Assembly (NCBI GenBank): GCA_001939145.1
Contig: LSRX01000074.1
Location: 988,932 to 1,052,931 of the forward strand
Length of the DNA stretch: 64,000 bases
Direction: 5' to 3'
Source of the DNA: Symbiodinium microadriaticum
Taxonomy: Eukaryota; Sar; Dinophyceae; Suessiales; Symbiodiniaceae
Shown here: positions 20,346 through 31,512 of the stretch, one piece after another
Layout of the letters: each line of letters starts with the position of its first letter
Position numbering within the stretch: position 1 is the first letter of the stretch
Notes under the pieces: generated by a model
The model's input: only the letters and a program-made list of their open reading frames with translations
Databases searched by the model: none
Told to the model about the DNA's origin: nothing
Position numbers and translations under genes: made by a program

Positions 20346-22620
20346 GTCTTTTCAGCTCCAAAAGCTTCACATCCACTGCCTCAGGATTTTGCAATGCGCC
20401 CCTGTGTTGTAGACAGCATTGCTGAAGCGCAGCCTACGAAGCAGACGGCGGCAGGTTGCGGTTTGGGGTTGCTTAAACCCCATATAGACTTGAAGCGAAG
20501 CCTCAACATCACAATTTGCTTCCACGATCACGAACGCCGCGATGCGCTGATTCCAAGCATGGAAGCCGAGGCTGAGTGCCTGTGTGTCGATTTGAGGGTT
20601 TAGGGTGTGGAAGTTTAGGATCTCGGGCCTGACACTTCCTTCTTGGAAGTTTCGGATTGGGGGGATGGAGTTTTTTTTGCGTCAGGTCCAGGGCATGTGT
20701 GAGGGTATGCGGATCGGTTTACCTAGTGCGTTTGTGGCCCTGAGCATTTTCAAGCCTCACGGCCTCTGCTGGTTTCCTAAGGCTTACCTCGTGCGTTCGA
20801 TAGTAAACCCTATCAGCCGAATTTGTTGGTCGTTGCTGGTTCGGCGGTGTTGTACTGCCTCTCAAGTGCTCTTGTCGCCACTGGTAACCCGGACACTAAC
20901 CAAAGTCTCACCAAGCTGAGCTGTTGTTTTGACAGTGTTAAATTCAGATTTCATGCAGTCGTGTCCTTATCCCCGCAATCGAATTATGTCCCGTACTTCC
21001 CGAAAACGGAGAACCCTGAACACTGAAGTCTAGAAGTGAGAGCACTTCAGCTCTACACCCGCGACATCCCTAATGTAACTCCGTGTGATGTTTGAATGTT
21101 CAAGCTGGTTCCTTCCTCCCTGAACCATGTTTAAACTTAAGCCCTCATCCTAAACACCGATATGCTCGAAGCTTTCCCGAACCCCCTGAGCACTTGCTTG
21201 GAGGCTGTCGGAGAGAGTGTTGAGCATGTTCCAATACTGATGCCCCATAGGCCCCATACCACTCTTTTTTGTTGGCAGTCCCTTGAATCAATCTTGAGGG
21301 CGCCAGAGCATGAAACACAATCTCGCAGATTCCTCCCGCTTGCAGCCCTCCTCTCGAAGATCCGTTGAAACAAGCCTCGTCCCTGAAGCTGAAGCCTGAC
21401 CCGAACATCCGAACCCCAAGCCGCAGTTGGGGTGCACGAGCCTCTGCCCATGTGGGACAGGTCGATCAGCTGCTCCAGCTGCTCCAGCAACGGCCTTGAG
21501 GGGCCTCAGGGTCTATGCTGTCCAGAGTTGACGATGTGACTGCAAATTTGTGTGCAGATGTGTGCAGATCCCTGATCTCCCAACCCTTAAACCGTTTGAG
21601 CTCTAAGTAGAGAGCGATACCCTTCCTCCTGAGATGCTTGGCTGGGGTCCTTTTTGAGACACCCGGCTTTCCACCTTCATGCGGATTTTTCAGCGGGACT
21701 GGGTTTCGTTGACAAGTCCCAGCCTCGCAGGTCGGGTAGCAATGCGGCACGCAGCCAGGCGGAGACGCAGCTGGAGGTGGCACTCGTTCGGGTTTTGCGA
21801 TTTTGGTTGTTGGGTTCGCAAGATGCATAGGCTTCTTAGGCAGCTCGGGGCCTGTAAAGTGTGGTGTAGTGGATGTTGAGCCTCTCAGCAGAGCGTGTGG
21901 CTTATCATCCAGAGTATAGTCTTCATTCAGGAGATTGGGTTTTAGACGAACTTGTTACTTGGGACCGAGTATGTTTGCGCTCAGTAGCTTAGGGCGCTGA
22001 AACAGGTGTAAATAAGCAGGGCCTAGCGCTTTTGGGTCTTCGTCGTCCTTGCCCAGATCACCAGGATCACCGCGATCAACTTCAGTGTTAAAGCCATTGC
22101 GATGGCATCGTCGTCGTCGTCATGTAAGCATGACCTCATAGTAGCAGTCCGGCTCGAACCTCAGAACTGTAGAGCCCTAAGTCTCAGTAAAGACTCCCGA
22201 CGAAGGCCTGGTGCCAAAATCCGAGCTTCCTCAGAGTGCTGATGACGCGCAGCGGGCTGAGAGCGCTAGCAGCTGATCTCGGAAAGGAGCTGGGGCTTGG
22301 GGCTGAAATCATACAAAACAGGGAACTCATTTTTGCTTGTGAATCCTATGATGATACCTGAAGCTGCCATTTGAAGACCTCGCGGCCTCAGTGCTGCTAG
22401 TAGGTAGTTTGGGGTCGATGATAGTGATTGGAGTCTGTGAGCCTTCTGCTTTTCGTGAATCTTGTGCCAGGATTCCAGATGCATGTCTGAATGCTGAATG
22501 CTGGCAACGCAGAGACCTTTGGGTTGCAAGGTGCGTGAAACACAGGCCATGTCATATTGTGACAAAGCAGTCCAGCTGGACAAGGTCAGCTTCTACTCTA
22601 GTGGTTGGCAGCCGGAATTA
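20346..22620. other. Mostly unassigned unique sequence
   Basis: A short hydrophobic forward stretch at about 20821-20900 (NLLVVAGSAVLYCLSSALVA) could be a membrane exon but has no partner. Minus-strand frames at 21137-21490 and 21466-21828 (117 and 120 codons) overlap each other and resemble nothing. A telomere-like GGGTTTAGGG lies at 20594-20603. A small TCG run is at about 22108-22121. Confidence 0.4.
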
Positions 22621-22623
22621 GCG

Positions 22624-22690
22624 GTAGTAGCAGGCAGCAGTGCAGCAGGAGCAGAAGAGCAGGAGCAGGAGGAGGAGTAGTAGTAGTAGT
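22624..22690. repeat. AGC/AGG to TAG trinucleotide tract
   Basis: Imperfect AGCAGG units grading into pure TAG repeats. Confidence 0.85.
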
Positions 22691-22699
22691 AGGATTTGG

Positions 22700-23382
22700 A
22701 GTAGTCGTCGTCTTCGTGCTTTCCATGTCAGACCTCTTAGCTTCAACATTCATGGGTCTAGAGCTGCAGGATGGAGGACTGGCGGTTGTAGCATTCAGGT
22801 TTCCGAGTGAAGGTTGAGGAAGGTTGTTCTGGAGAGAACCTTGCAGTTAATTCTAAGACACTGTCGATCCCGGCGGAGACTGTCTGTAAGACCAAGATGC
22901 TTCGCTGCCTGGTGTCCTGGTCGATGCTTATGGTGCATTGGCTGCTCCGAAATCGGACTTCTTCAGAACGTCTTGAACTTCGTCCTGGCTTCTAGTTTGA
23001 CGGATCCCAGTCCAGACCTAGGCTGTCATCATGCACCGGCGCCCGGTAGCCGTCAATTAGCTGCAACGATTCTTTCCTGGAGGCCGCCGGCTCGGATTCG
23101 GGGTCCGGGATCTGGGCTTACAGAAGGAGCTTCGGGCCTTTATGACGTTAGGGCCGTTAGGGGTTTCGGACAGATTTGAGGCTCCGACCTTGGGAGATGT
23201 GGGCCGGGTTTGTTTCGGGCTATTGAACGGCTATTGCTTGTTAAGGCTGTTAAGGGTTGAGAGTTAACAGCGGACCCTGGGGGGGGTGATATTGTAGGGC
23301 CAGGGCCCGGTAGGGTTGAGGGTTTTATCTGCTCCAAGGGCCGGGTCTATTCTCCTTGCAAGAGCAACCCCTCACGGAATAG
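22700..23382. other. Unassigned; one short protein-like stretch
   Basis: At 22889-22975 a forward frame reads DQDASLPGVLVDAYGALAAP then KSDFFRTS before a stop. It may be a single exon, but no neighbours could be joined to it. Confidence 0.3.
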
Positions 23383-23598
23383 CTAGAAATTCTGGGGGTA
23401 GTTCTTGGACTAGGAGTCCTGATGTATGCCTACCCCAGATGCGTATGAATGGCTGTTTGGGCCAGGTAACCGCAATTGGCCTCAGGATTTCGACCCACCA
23501 CGTGAAGCACTGTTACTACCAAGCTTCAGGTGTTCAACGTTGTCTTAAGTCACGACATCTTGTTCCCCAGAGCCGGATCAAGAAGGAGTTGTGAGTGC
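23383..23598 (+). CDS. Candidate exons with short introns, membrane segment
   Basis: After an AG at 23381-23382, a frame reads LEILGVVLGLGVLMYAYPRC (one hydrophobic helix). A GTATGA donor at 23443 and a CCTCAG acceptor ending 23485 would remove 43 bases. The phase is then kept into DFDPPREALLLPSF, ending at a GTGTTC donor at 23530 with a CCCCAG acceptor at 23570 (41 bases). A GTGAGT donor follows near 23592. Junction phases agree, but such short introns are easy to find by chance. Family unknown. Confidence 0.25.
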
Positions 23599-23902
23599 AA
23601 CCCGTTCTGACATGCAAAGCCTCTTGATTGAAATATCTACCATCCAGACAGCTATAGGATCCAGGATAGGGTTTGAAACACAGCACAGGACCCGCAAGCC
23701 GGATTCTTGAATTTTAGGAAAGATCCCAAACCCCCTTAGATGCCACCCTTCTTTGAGCGCTACATGCAGTTCAATTTGCACGCACCAATACCCGTGAGCA
23801 AAGCCACCTTACTCGGTTGCGGCGACTTTCAAAGCTCTGATCGTTCTGTGGGTCCTTACCCGACGGAACTGCCATTCCAGCTGGTACTTGCAGGAGAACC
23901 CT

Positions 23903-23938
<36 letters not shown>

Positions 23939-24059
23939 CGCTCTAGGTCCAAATGTGCCAGTTTTGCATTAAAGAAAGGAGCACGTGGTTTTGAAAATCA
24001 GTGCTACTACAGGTGCTGGCAACCGGTTGCAACAACAGTTTAGCCACCCAGCAGGAGTC
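23599..24059. other. Unassigned
   Basis: No convincing frame. Contains the TA tract listed separately. Confidence 0.4.
23905..23935. repeat. TA dinucleotide microsatellite
   Basis: About 15 TA units. Confidence 0.95.
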
Positions 24060-25020
24060 ATGCTGGGACTACATAGTCTGGCAGTGGAACAATAATGCTA
24101 CTAAGCATAGCAACAGCAGTCGTTGTAGACGACAAGGACGCCGGGCTACTGTTATGAGCCCCACAGACTAAAGATGAACTGTACAGCACGACGACTAGAT
24201 CCGAGGAGTCACACACAGACACGCACGCGCACGCGCACGCACACACACACACACACATGCCAACAGGAATAAGTATACCTAGAAATCACGACATCGAGTG
24301 CAGCATTCCCATCAGCAGCATAATCGTTACCGTACCGCCAGCATCTGCAATGACAGCAGGTTCATACTTGTCTCCGTTTATTCTCAACCCGACGCTAAGC
24401 ACCGTAAGATGCGTCAGCGTGCCGCTCAAAATGTTAGCGGTTGCAGCAAGAGCCAGCGCGTGCACCAGAATGAATGCCATGTGCAAGCGCTGTAAAGTAC
24501 TGGTTCAATAGATCTGTCTATAAGGTGTGGAGACATAGCTGGAGGTAGTTCGATACGCAATCAGCCAATCAGTACATTGACATAGATATGCTTCACAAAC
24601 AAATAGCTGGGCGAGAGACAACGTTTGTAACTGACTGACAATAACTCCGAGGTGGGCAACTGCCTAAAGTAGGTGTTGTCCCACGGACCCCAGACTGTCA
24701 GCCAGCAAAATGCCCCTGCTGTCTGCAGACATAGTTCCAGCAGTTTGTCCATGCCGTATCCATGCCGGTTTGTAAAACCGATGGATGCACGAAGAATGGA
24801 CAGGGAGGTACTAATTCACTAGTACGATCAGAAGTATGCCGATACACAGATAAATGACAGGCGTACTGAGGCGTAGTTGTATAGCTTGAGCCCCGGTGCA
24901 GACTTCCGCGGGTGTGGCAGCTTCTCTCGGATGTGGAGGCTGCGGCGCTGCAGGTGCACCCATGACTCTTTGCACGGCTTTACGTGGCACTCTGTCTCCT
25001 CGGCGTCTAACAACTGAACT
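24060..25020 (-). CDS. Candidate minus-strand multi-exon membrane gene
   Basis: In minus-strand order: 24818-25020 reads VVRRRGDRVPRKAVQRVMGA, a Pro-rich stretch, then a helix RLSTPVIYLCIGILLIVLV. 24561-24809 includes YGMDKLLELCLQTAGAFCWL and TVWGPWDNTYFRQLP. 24286-24496 reads HMAFILVHALALAATANILS, GTLTHLTVLSVGLRINGDKY and a final AGGTVTIMLLMGML helix. All three are hydrophobic and protein-like on the same strand. A CTTTACAG acceptor-like site precedes the third. Exact junctions are unresolved, and the third block is followed by a CA tract. A multi-pass membrane protein is the best reading; family unknown. Confidence 0.3.
24210..24258. repeat. CA/CGCA dinucleotide tract
   Basis: ACACAC and ACGCGCACGC units; alternating purine-pyrimidine, so potentially Z-DNA forming. 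Lies downstream of the minus-strand candidate exons. Confidence 0.9.
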
Positions 25021-26005
25021 ACGTAATCCTAAGCCCTACAAACAGTGGCTCATTTATCTAAGAATGCTGCAATTCAGAACTAATGTCATGTACAGGTTTG
25101 ATGTAAGAGTTTTGCTCTTGCCTCGTCTTCCAGACTTCAATCAGAAGTCTATTGAAGCTGCCGGAACAGTCAGGATCCGATGTTGGGTGCATAGGACTAG
25201 GACCCATCAAGTATATAGGTCTCCCCCCTAACGCCTAAACTGTAGGCCTTAAGCTGTGAGCGTTCCATGCCACTGCAGGCGAGGCTTTCTTGAATGAAAC
25301 AGCATTATCAGAGGACTTGCTATGTTCTTGATGTCTTGTCAGAATGCCGAACTCACACGAAATCCTGAAGCCTAGGCCAAAACCCCGAACCTCCTCCCGC
25401 AGTTGGCTCCTCCAAGACGGATTTGGTATGGCACTACATGCCCAATCTCGGCGTGTGAGAAAGAAGATTGCGCGCGAAGACTAGCGTTTTCACACGCAGC
25501 GACAATCCCTAGGCTGAACCTAAAGGCAAAGATGGGCTCTACCATCTTACTTAGTGTGCCTCGGATACCTTGCAAGGTTTCACGTACATGTTATCGTTGC
25601 TTAGGGGACTTCTGCAGGTTTAGTAACCTCCTGAGGCAGGCCGCGAGACTTGCAAGAACAGGGCCTAGACTTTAGCTGTGGCCAGCAAGCAGCAGAATGC
25701 CAAGCCTCGCGCCCTCCAACATGAGCGCTCGACCGACCCATGGCAGCCTGAGGAGAAGGTCGCTGCTTGGCTCACTGAAACAACGCCAATCAAAGCCACA
25801 AAACCTGCAACTCAGCAGCCCTCGACCCCCACAGGGCTTCGTAGAACCCTTCACCTTCAATGCCCTGTAGTGTGCCGTGTTTAAGGGGTTGGCTTGCAGG
25901 GCTGAGATGTGTTAAATCCCCATTCCCACTCTCTAGTGGTCCTGGAAACGTTCAGATAAGCGGAGCGCAAAAATCGGTATGATTACATGATCATGATTAT
26001 ACATC
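25021..26005. other. Unassigned unique sequence
   Basis: Forward frames at 25403-25675 and 25678-25884 and a minus frame at 25672-25860 overlap with no family resemblance. A telomere-like CCTAAGCCCTAC lies near 25029. Confidence 0.4.
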
Positions 26006-26400
26006 CAGCTAGCTAGCTAGATGGATAGGTAGATTGATAGATTCAATCATCGATAGCAGACAGCTAGACACAACAGACAGACGGACAGACGGACGGACGG
26101 AGGGACGGACAGAGGGAGGGAGGGACGGAGGGAGGGACGGAGAAAAGAGAGGGATGGAGGGAAGGGAGGGACGAGGGAGGGGCGGAGGGAGGGAGGAGGG
26201 GGAGGGAGGGAGGGAGTAGGGAGGGAGGGAGGGAACGGACGGACGGACGGAAGACGGAAAGACAGACAGAAAGACGGACGACAAAGACAGACGGACAGAG
26301 GCAGAGACGGAGACGGAGAAAGACCGACCGACAGACAGACAGACAGACAGACAGAGAGACAGACAGACATACACACATACATGCATACAGAGATACGGAT
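26006..26400. repeat. Tetranucleotide array (AGCT, GACG, GAGG, GACA)
   Basis: AGCT repeats at about 26008-26020, then about 300 bases of purine-rich GGAC/GGAG tetranucleotides with internal motif switches, ending in GACA units (about 26330-26370). The minus strand reads Ser-Val-Cys-Leu-Pro repeats (up to 137 codons), an artefact of the period. Confidence 0.9.
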
Positions 26401-26439
26401 ACAGATGCAGATGCGTATACATCCTCAGGATTCCTCAGG

Positions 26440-26690
26440 CCTCAGGCACACATGCATGTACGTACATATACAAATATACATACATGTATATATGTACACA
26501 CATGTTACATGTGTGTATATATATATACATATATACACATAAACACTTGTTCTTGTGTGTGTTTGCCTGCGTACATATGTATTTACCTGTATACATATGT
26601 ACATACACACGTGTAAATGTATGCGGATAAGTATGCGTAGGTCTAAATGTCTATGCACACATGTACATGTATACGTACATGCTTCAAACA
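26440..26690. repeat. Alternating TACA/TGTA-rich tract
   Basis: Imperfect (TACA)n and (TGTA)n with many small palindromes (ACATGT, ATGTACAT), continuing the tetranucleotide array without a clear border. Strong cruciform potential. Confidence 0.8.
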
Positions 26691-26961
26691 ACCTATAAGC
26701 CCATACAAATAGCCATTCGGAGATGTATGATGTCCCGAATGAACACTCTGTCCCGATACATTCAAATCGGAGTGGTTGTGTGCAGAGTATTTCTATTGAG
26801 GTTGAGGCCCTACTAATATAGAGGCCTTGATAATTAGATCAGGGTGTGTGGGTACTGCTAGCTAGTAGCTAGGTTTTCATGCCTGGCTCTCAGGGTGTCT
26901 CCATGAAGGCAGTGCAAACCCCCAGAAGCCGAAACGCATTGCAGGGTTGTAGGTTTATGAC

Positions 26962-27354
26962 TTGCATGATGTAGGGCTCGAGAGCTCAAAAGCTGAGGGC
27001 CCTCATGCCACAAAAAGTTCTACAATCGCTTCAAAAGATAGGATTCCAAAGTTGTGCCGGAGCCCTTGGAAACTCAACTCCGAACCCTTAGTGACGCTCT
27101 TCAGCCGTAATGCACCGCGCTGGATCCCAAGTGAGGCTACTTGGTTGGACGCTAGTTCTGGCGCTGGTGCTTCGTACGGCCTGCTGGGCACAGGTCTGCC
27201 TTCGTTCGCTCATATCTTCCACACTTTGTGTTCAGGGTTAAAGCTATATTTTGTTGGAGAATATGCGTTTCCTCACGCTGTTATAGGTCCTCGGGTGGAT
27301 GCCAAAGATGTAGGAAAAGGTTGTTTTATTTCACCGCTGGACTTGGTGAACTAG
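26962..27354 (+). CDS. Open frame of 130 codons, unknown
   Basis: A single forward frame with balanced composition: NSEPLVTLFSRNAPRWIPSE, SSGAGASYGLLGTGLPSFAH, then LYFVGEYAFPHAVIGPRVDA and a TAG. No repeat underlies it, which distinguishes it from most long frames here. No motif recognised. It may be an exon or a small gene. Confidence 0.3.
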   Translation: MHDVGLESSKAEGPHATKSSTIASKDRIPKLCRSPWKLNSEPLVTLFSRNAPRWIPSEATWLDASSGAGASYGLLGTGLPSFAHIFHTLCSGLKLYFVGEYAFPHAVIGPRVDAKDVGKGCFISPLDLVN

Positions 27355-27419
27355 TAATACTCTTCCTGGAGTCCCTGATTAGTCTCAGTCTTTCTAGCCC
27401 TATCCTAAGTTATGCTAGT

Positions 27420-27600
27420 GGACAGCATCTCAATCCAAGGCCACGCCCGATAGTGGGCGTGGGCTTAGGGTTTAGGGTTTGAAGAATGGACACGCCAAAT
27501 CCTAGGTCCTAAGCCCCGAAACTGCTATGCCTAAGACCTGATCCTAGTCCGTAAGCCCTGCCGCGAATATTAAGACTCTAGGCCTCGACCTTCTAACAGT
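27420..27600. repeat. Degenerate telomere-like tract
   Basis: GGGTTTAGGGTTTG at 27467-27480, then many diverged CCTAAGCCC/CCTAGGTCC strings through 27600. It looks like decayed telomeric DNA, with both strand orientations within 130 bases. Confidence 0.55.
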
Positions 27601-27614
27601 CCAGGCTAATTACG

Positions 27615-28199
27615 TTGAAGCGAGTTCGGACTCTTCTTGGCGGCGGCTGTCCTGTGCCAGGATGCCTGGGTTTCGCCCTTGAGTGCAGGCGGACGGGCAT
27701 GGATAAAGCATCGTCGGCTGTGGTGTTGACGGCAGCAGTAGTCGGGGTTGTAGTCTGTTTAGGGCGCCCACGGTTCAGAATCTTGATCCGAAACTGGCCA
27801 GCCTTGTCAGACCAGGCTTTGCCGCCTCTGCCGGGCGAGCAGCCGTCAGCCCTCAATCAGGCCAACATCCGAGATTCACTTCGGGTTGAGGATTTCGGCT
27901 GTAAGGTTGCGGGTTCAGGGTCTCGGACGAAAGATGAATGGTTCAGGCTCGCTGTAAGATTCTTCTCGGAACGCTTGCTTACAAATCACATGTCGAAGCC
28001 CCTTTGCCCTCTCGCTACCTATTCCTTAAAGGCCCTTGGCCAGATTTGGCCAGAGCAAGAACGGACACACGTCCGGTATGGTGGTGGTAGTGAATCAGGC
28101 AGACAAGGGCCGATGATTTCCGAACACCTCCCAACTGTTGCGCTGCTACCCGGTACCCCAAGCGAGAATCGAGTCAGGCAGGGTCATCACGAATCTTAA
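27615..28199 (+). CDS. Longest non-repeat forward frame (194 codons), unknown
   Basis: Opens at 27615. From the internal Met at residue 29 it reads MDKASSAVVLTAAVVGVVVC, a hydrophobic helix followed by a basic LGRPRFRILIRNW, which would suit a signal-anchor. The remainder is soluble and mixed (DEWFRLAVRFFSERLLTNHM). It ends just before a CAC/CAG-type array. No family recognised. An overlapping minus frame exists but is lower in hydrophobic order. Confidence 0.3.
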   Translation: MKRVRTLLGGGCPVPGCLGFALECRRTGMDKASSAVVLTAAVVGVVVCLGRPRFRILIRNWPALSDQALPPLPGEQPSALNQANIRDSLRVEDFGCKVAGSGSRTKDEWFRLAVRFFSERLLTNHMSKPLCPLATYSLKALGQIWPEQERTHVRYGGGSESGRQGPMISEHLPTVALLPGTPSENRVRQGHHES

Positions 28200-28239
28200 T
28201 ATGAGAGTTGCCATCAATCCAACTATTGTCCTTGTCGCA

Positions 28240-28395
28240 ACACCACCAACGACGACGACGACGACACCACCACCACCACCACCATCACCATGGCCACCAG
28301 CACAACAACGACAACAACAATATGGGGAGCCGCAACAGAAGCAACAGCAGCAGCAGCAGCAGCAAAAATAACAACAACAGCAGCAACACCAGCTA
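28240..28395. repeat. ACG, ACC, CAA and CAG trinucleotide array
   Basis: Successive short blocks of different trinucleotides (ACC, GACGAC, CACCAC, CAACAA, CAGCAG). Poly-Gln/His/Thr forward, poly-Val/Ala in reverse. Confidence 0.9.
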
Positions 28396-28399
28396 CTAT

Positions 28400-29136
28400 G
28401 GCGACTGCGAGTCTTGACAGTATCCTTACTTGCTTGTTGGTGGTTATTACCTTTTCCATTCTAGTAGAAGCGCTATTTTGTTAGAGTGTAGGTTTTGCAT
28501 CTACCTGTAAGTCTTTGAGTCATGTTTCAGTGCAATCGCTGTGCACCTTCTCAAGACTTGATGATGCCAGGATGGAAGCCCCTCAACTCCCCATTTGCAG
28601 GTGTCGCTCTTAGCGCAGTGGGAGCAGAGGTCCTGGTGAGAGAGGAGGAAACATCTTTCGAAAGGACGGGCAGCTTTCAGCTTTCAGAGTTTAGGGTTTA
28701 AGGGTTTAAGTTTCAGGATCAGGGCAACGGGGTTGAAGTTCTCAGGGAAGTTTGAAATGCTTAGGTTTGGGCAGTTTGGAGATGCTGACAGGTTGGGTCG
28801 AGCGGTTTCGAGCTTTGTCCGAACAGGGTCTGCTGTGCCGAAGAAGAGTTCTCGACAATGCACCTGCAGATTCCGAGATCCCCAACCTTTGGCCGTGCCG
28901 CTGATGCTTAATATTCCCTTGCCAACTCCCTCCAGACAAGCCGCTTTGTTTGTACCTCTGGGTGGCCCTGCAGCCCAGGAGGGATGGTTTAGGGACCAGT
29001 GCTCCCGGGTCGGCTTCTGTGAGAGAGTAGATTCCATTCATCTTCATTCAAATCAGCATGAAGCTGTCCCCCTACCGACAAGGCTGGTAGACGAATTTCC
29101 TTCAATGGGTGAGAATCTCAGACGCCTCAGAACAAA
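28400..29136. other. Unassigned; short telomere-like tract
   Basis: GTTTAGGGTTTAAGGGTTTAAG at 28687-28708. A 149-codon forward frame (28733-29182) has no recognisable features, and overlapping minus-strand frames are similar. Confidence 0.4.
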
Positions 29137-29613
29137 GTGGCCCCTGCTTACCCGGCACGGAACCCCGAAAACACTACCTTGAAGAAACTCGTGATTCATG
29201 AACCACCGCAGCAAGCACTTCCACATGCCAGGAGAGAGGTGCAAGCTCCCGGAACCTCGCCAATAGAACTTCAAGAGGAAGGCCTGGCTCTGTTTTCCGA
29301 GGACTTTCAAATTTCAAACCGAGAAGACCAGGTACCCAACTCGCTTCAATTTTCGCCGCTGCACTATGTCACTATGACTATGCGGTGTTTGATTGTTTCG
29401 GTCGTATCTCTAGCTAGCAGTGCTGCTACTCGCTTGTTTCATATCGCCCTCTTCTTGACTCACATACTCGAAACCTACAAGTAAGGTCTTGTGTACTGTT
29501 CTATGTTCCCTTGCCTTGTCTCCAGCAGATCGCCGCTGTCCGACGATGAGGACCCAGAGTTTTATTCGTTTCTCGAACCTATCCATGTGTCACTTGTGAA
29601 CCCTAGGCCTTAA
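29137..29613 (+). CDS. Two-exon candidate with a 45-base GT-AG intron
   Basis: Exon 1 is open from 29137 and contains SPIELQEEGLALFSEDFQIS, then hydrophobic CLIVSVVSLASSAATRLFHI. It stops two bases into a codon at a GTAAGG donor (29481). The acceptor TTGCCTTGTCTCCAG ends at 29525 after a pyrimidine tract. Exon 2 keeps the phase, reads RSPLSDDEDPEFYSFLEPIH and VSLVNPRP, and stops at 29613. Without the intron exon 1 would stop at once. The combination of canonical donor, pyrimidine tract and phase match makes this one of the better splice calls. Protein family unknown; the 5' limit is uncertain. Confidence 0.35.
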
Positions 29614-29673
29614 AGACAAGGCTCGCCGATTAGATGTATCCTTTGCATTGCCGATTGGCTGACTCAGGATGCC

Positions 29674-29935
29674 TCAACATGCACTCTGGCAGTTCTCGAA
29701 CAAGTGAGCATCTTGTAAGGTATCCTTGTATGCACAATCGTGCAACATAGCATGACATAGCCTCCCTGACCCACACTTATGCGACATCGCCTGAGCTTGA
29801 TGGGCTGAAACCCCGGAGGCCAGAAGCAGAACGAGTTCAAGTGGAACTTGCTCGTGTCGCGTGATGCAATCGGACCATGGGAGAAGGTTTTCGGACAAGA
29901 AGTCGATCAATGCGTTCCTTATCAGCTGTTGCAGG
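29674..29935 (-). CDS. Minus-strand exon-like frame, unknown
   Basis: Reads NALIDFLSENLLPWSDCITR, HEQVPLELVLLLASGVSAHQ, then a Cys/His-containing part (MSHKCGSGRLCHAMLHDC). Forward frames here are closed by several stops, favouring the minus strand. With the frame at 30016-30234 it may form one gene convergent with the candidate at 29137-29613. Confidence 0.35.
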
Positions 29936-30015
29936 TTAAGCAGCAGGGACTGCTACTCTCAATGTTTTTGGCGGCACGGTTGCAGGACTAGCTACATAAT
30001 TTCCTGAACCAACAG

Positions 30016-30234
30016 TCAGCGCCCCTCAAAACTCCGATCACGCACCCGGTGGGCCAGCATGTTTCGGGCTTTGATTGAAGTACCGAACCCCAATTCGGCG
30101 CTTTGATTGTTCACGAGCGGCGAAAGCCCGAACATGTTTTGGCGAATCCTTCGTGCCGACTCTTGTCCTTTTCGGGAAGGTGAGATGCTCTTAGAAATGG
30201 AAAAGCGCGCCACGAGGTGTTTGCACGCCGGCAC
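30016..30234 (-). CDS. Minus-strand exon-like frame, basic
   Basis: A 72-codon frame with a Lys/Arg/Ser-rich part (FSISKSISPSRKGQESARRI) and a helical end (NQSAELGFGTSIKARNMLAH). Possibly the upstream exon of 29674-29935. The 80 bases between would have to be intron; the junction is not resolved. Confidence 0.25.
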   Translation of the reverse strand: MPACKHLVARFSISKSISPSRKGQESARRIRQNMFGLSPLVNNQSAELGFGTSIKARNMLAHRVRDRSFEGR

Positions 30235-31062
30235 AGTGAAAGCCGCGGAACCACAAAACTTCGCCTAAAGAACTGCAACAGTTAGGGATCCCAGCCTGGA
30301 AAGCGCAAGACTGGTTTTGGGCTTGCTTACACGTTGTCGGAAGGCCAAACCCGCAAATGTTCACCGTCTATCCAAACCATGCACAGCTCAAGCACCCGAG
30401 GAGTAAATCCGAGAAATCCGAGAATCCTGATCAGTCCCCTCCTTTCCACACTTTGTCATTGTCTCAGGTTCGCTCTTTTCCTGGCCTATGCTCTTTGCGA
30501 CTTGGACAAGGCGCCTCGGCGCTGCCCATGTCGCAGCTTAGGGCTTTGACCTATGGGACGTCAACTTCAGGGGTTCAGAGTTCAGGCTTCCTGTGCAAAT
30601 GTAGACACCGGCAGAACTGTTCCTTTGCAAGTTTGAAGAAACTGCGAGGGTGATGTTTGGAGGATGGTGCTGGAAATTCTAGCAATCCGTGGTCTGGGTG
30701 CACGGCGACAGTATTTTCGACCCTCAACTGGCCTGTCTCGGAACCTCCCTCTCTGCCTTGAGGTCTATTCGAGCTTACAGGCAGTGTTGCGGTCAGTATC
30801 TGAGGTCATCTTTTGGATTCAGGCTCACTTACAAACCATGCCCCTTCGTATCCAGGTGAACTTGTCGGTCGCCATCCTGCCGATTCAAGACCGGTTTGGG
30901 CTGTCCGAGGTGAGGCGACAAGACAAGACATGCAGCTCCTGAGCCTTAATATAAGAGGCTCAATGTCTAGTACAAACGTTAAACCCCACTCTAGGTTTTC
31001 CCCAAAACATTCGGCCGAAACAATTGCACGGACGTTGGATTAGACCACTCTTACTGGCACAC
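30235..31062. other. Unassigned
   Basis: Forward frames at 30357-30653 and 30664-30942 (98 and 92 codons) are the best here. The second has VYSSLQAVLRSVSEVIFWIQ, possibly amphipathic, but no family is recognised. Confidence 0.35.
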
Positions 31063-31512
31063 TCACTCCACCATAGTCATGCTGACCCCGGGGCTGTCAT
31101 GAGCTGTCACTGAGATGCTCGCAAAGTCTGTCGTGCGAATATTCAAGATCGCACATTTATGAAGCACGAGACTTTGATAATCGTACTCGCCACCATCATC
31201 ATCAGCACCATCGTCATCAAGACCATAATCGTAGTCATCATCGCTGCAAACTAGCTGCGCTGATTTGACATGTGCAGGCTCTAGTTGGTGAGTCACCCGA
31301 AGAAGTGTCGTGCAAGGCATTGGCATACTGCAAAGCCGGAAATCTGCCGATAAGTCGACAACAGGTACGCAAGAACCGATTCGCCAATATTTTTGATTCA
31401 TGCTTGCAGGCTGATGTGGGCACGGCCTCAAGCTCCTTCTTTTGGGGCTACTTGGATAGCACCATCTGCTTTTTTGGGTAGTGGTGTGAAATGCTGAGGA
31501 CTGAACCCTCAA
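31063..31512. CDS. Ambiguous coding region, strands compete
   Basis: Minus strand: a 149-codon frame with an acidic Asp/Tyr cluster (DDDYDYGLDDDGADDDGGEY). Plus strand: a hydrophobic helix ETLIIVLATIIISTIVIKTI at about 31165-31225, then a possible exon 31281-31364 (ALVGESPEEVSCKALAYCKA). A GTACGC donor at 31365 and a CTTGCAG acceptor at 31409 (45 bases) lead in phase to ADVGTASSSFFWGYLDSTIC. The plus reading has better splice sites, the minus reading a longer open frame. The acidic cluster and the Ile/Thr helix are the two faces of one ATC-rich stretch, so one is an artefact. Confidence 0.25.

Noticed and set aside
26009-26422. 137-codon Ser/Val/Cys/Pro-rich minus frame
   Set aside because: Produced by a tetranucleotide array read in its 12-base (4-codon) period.
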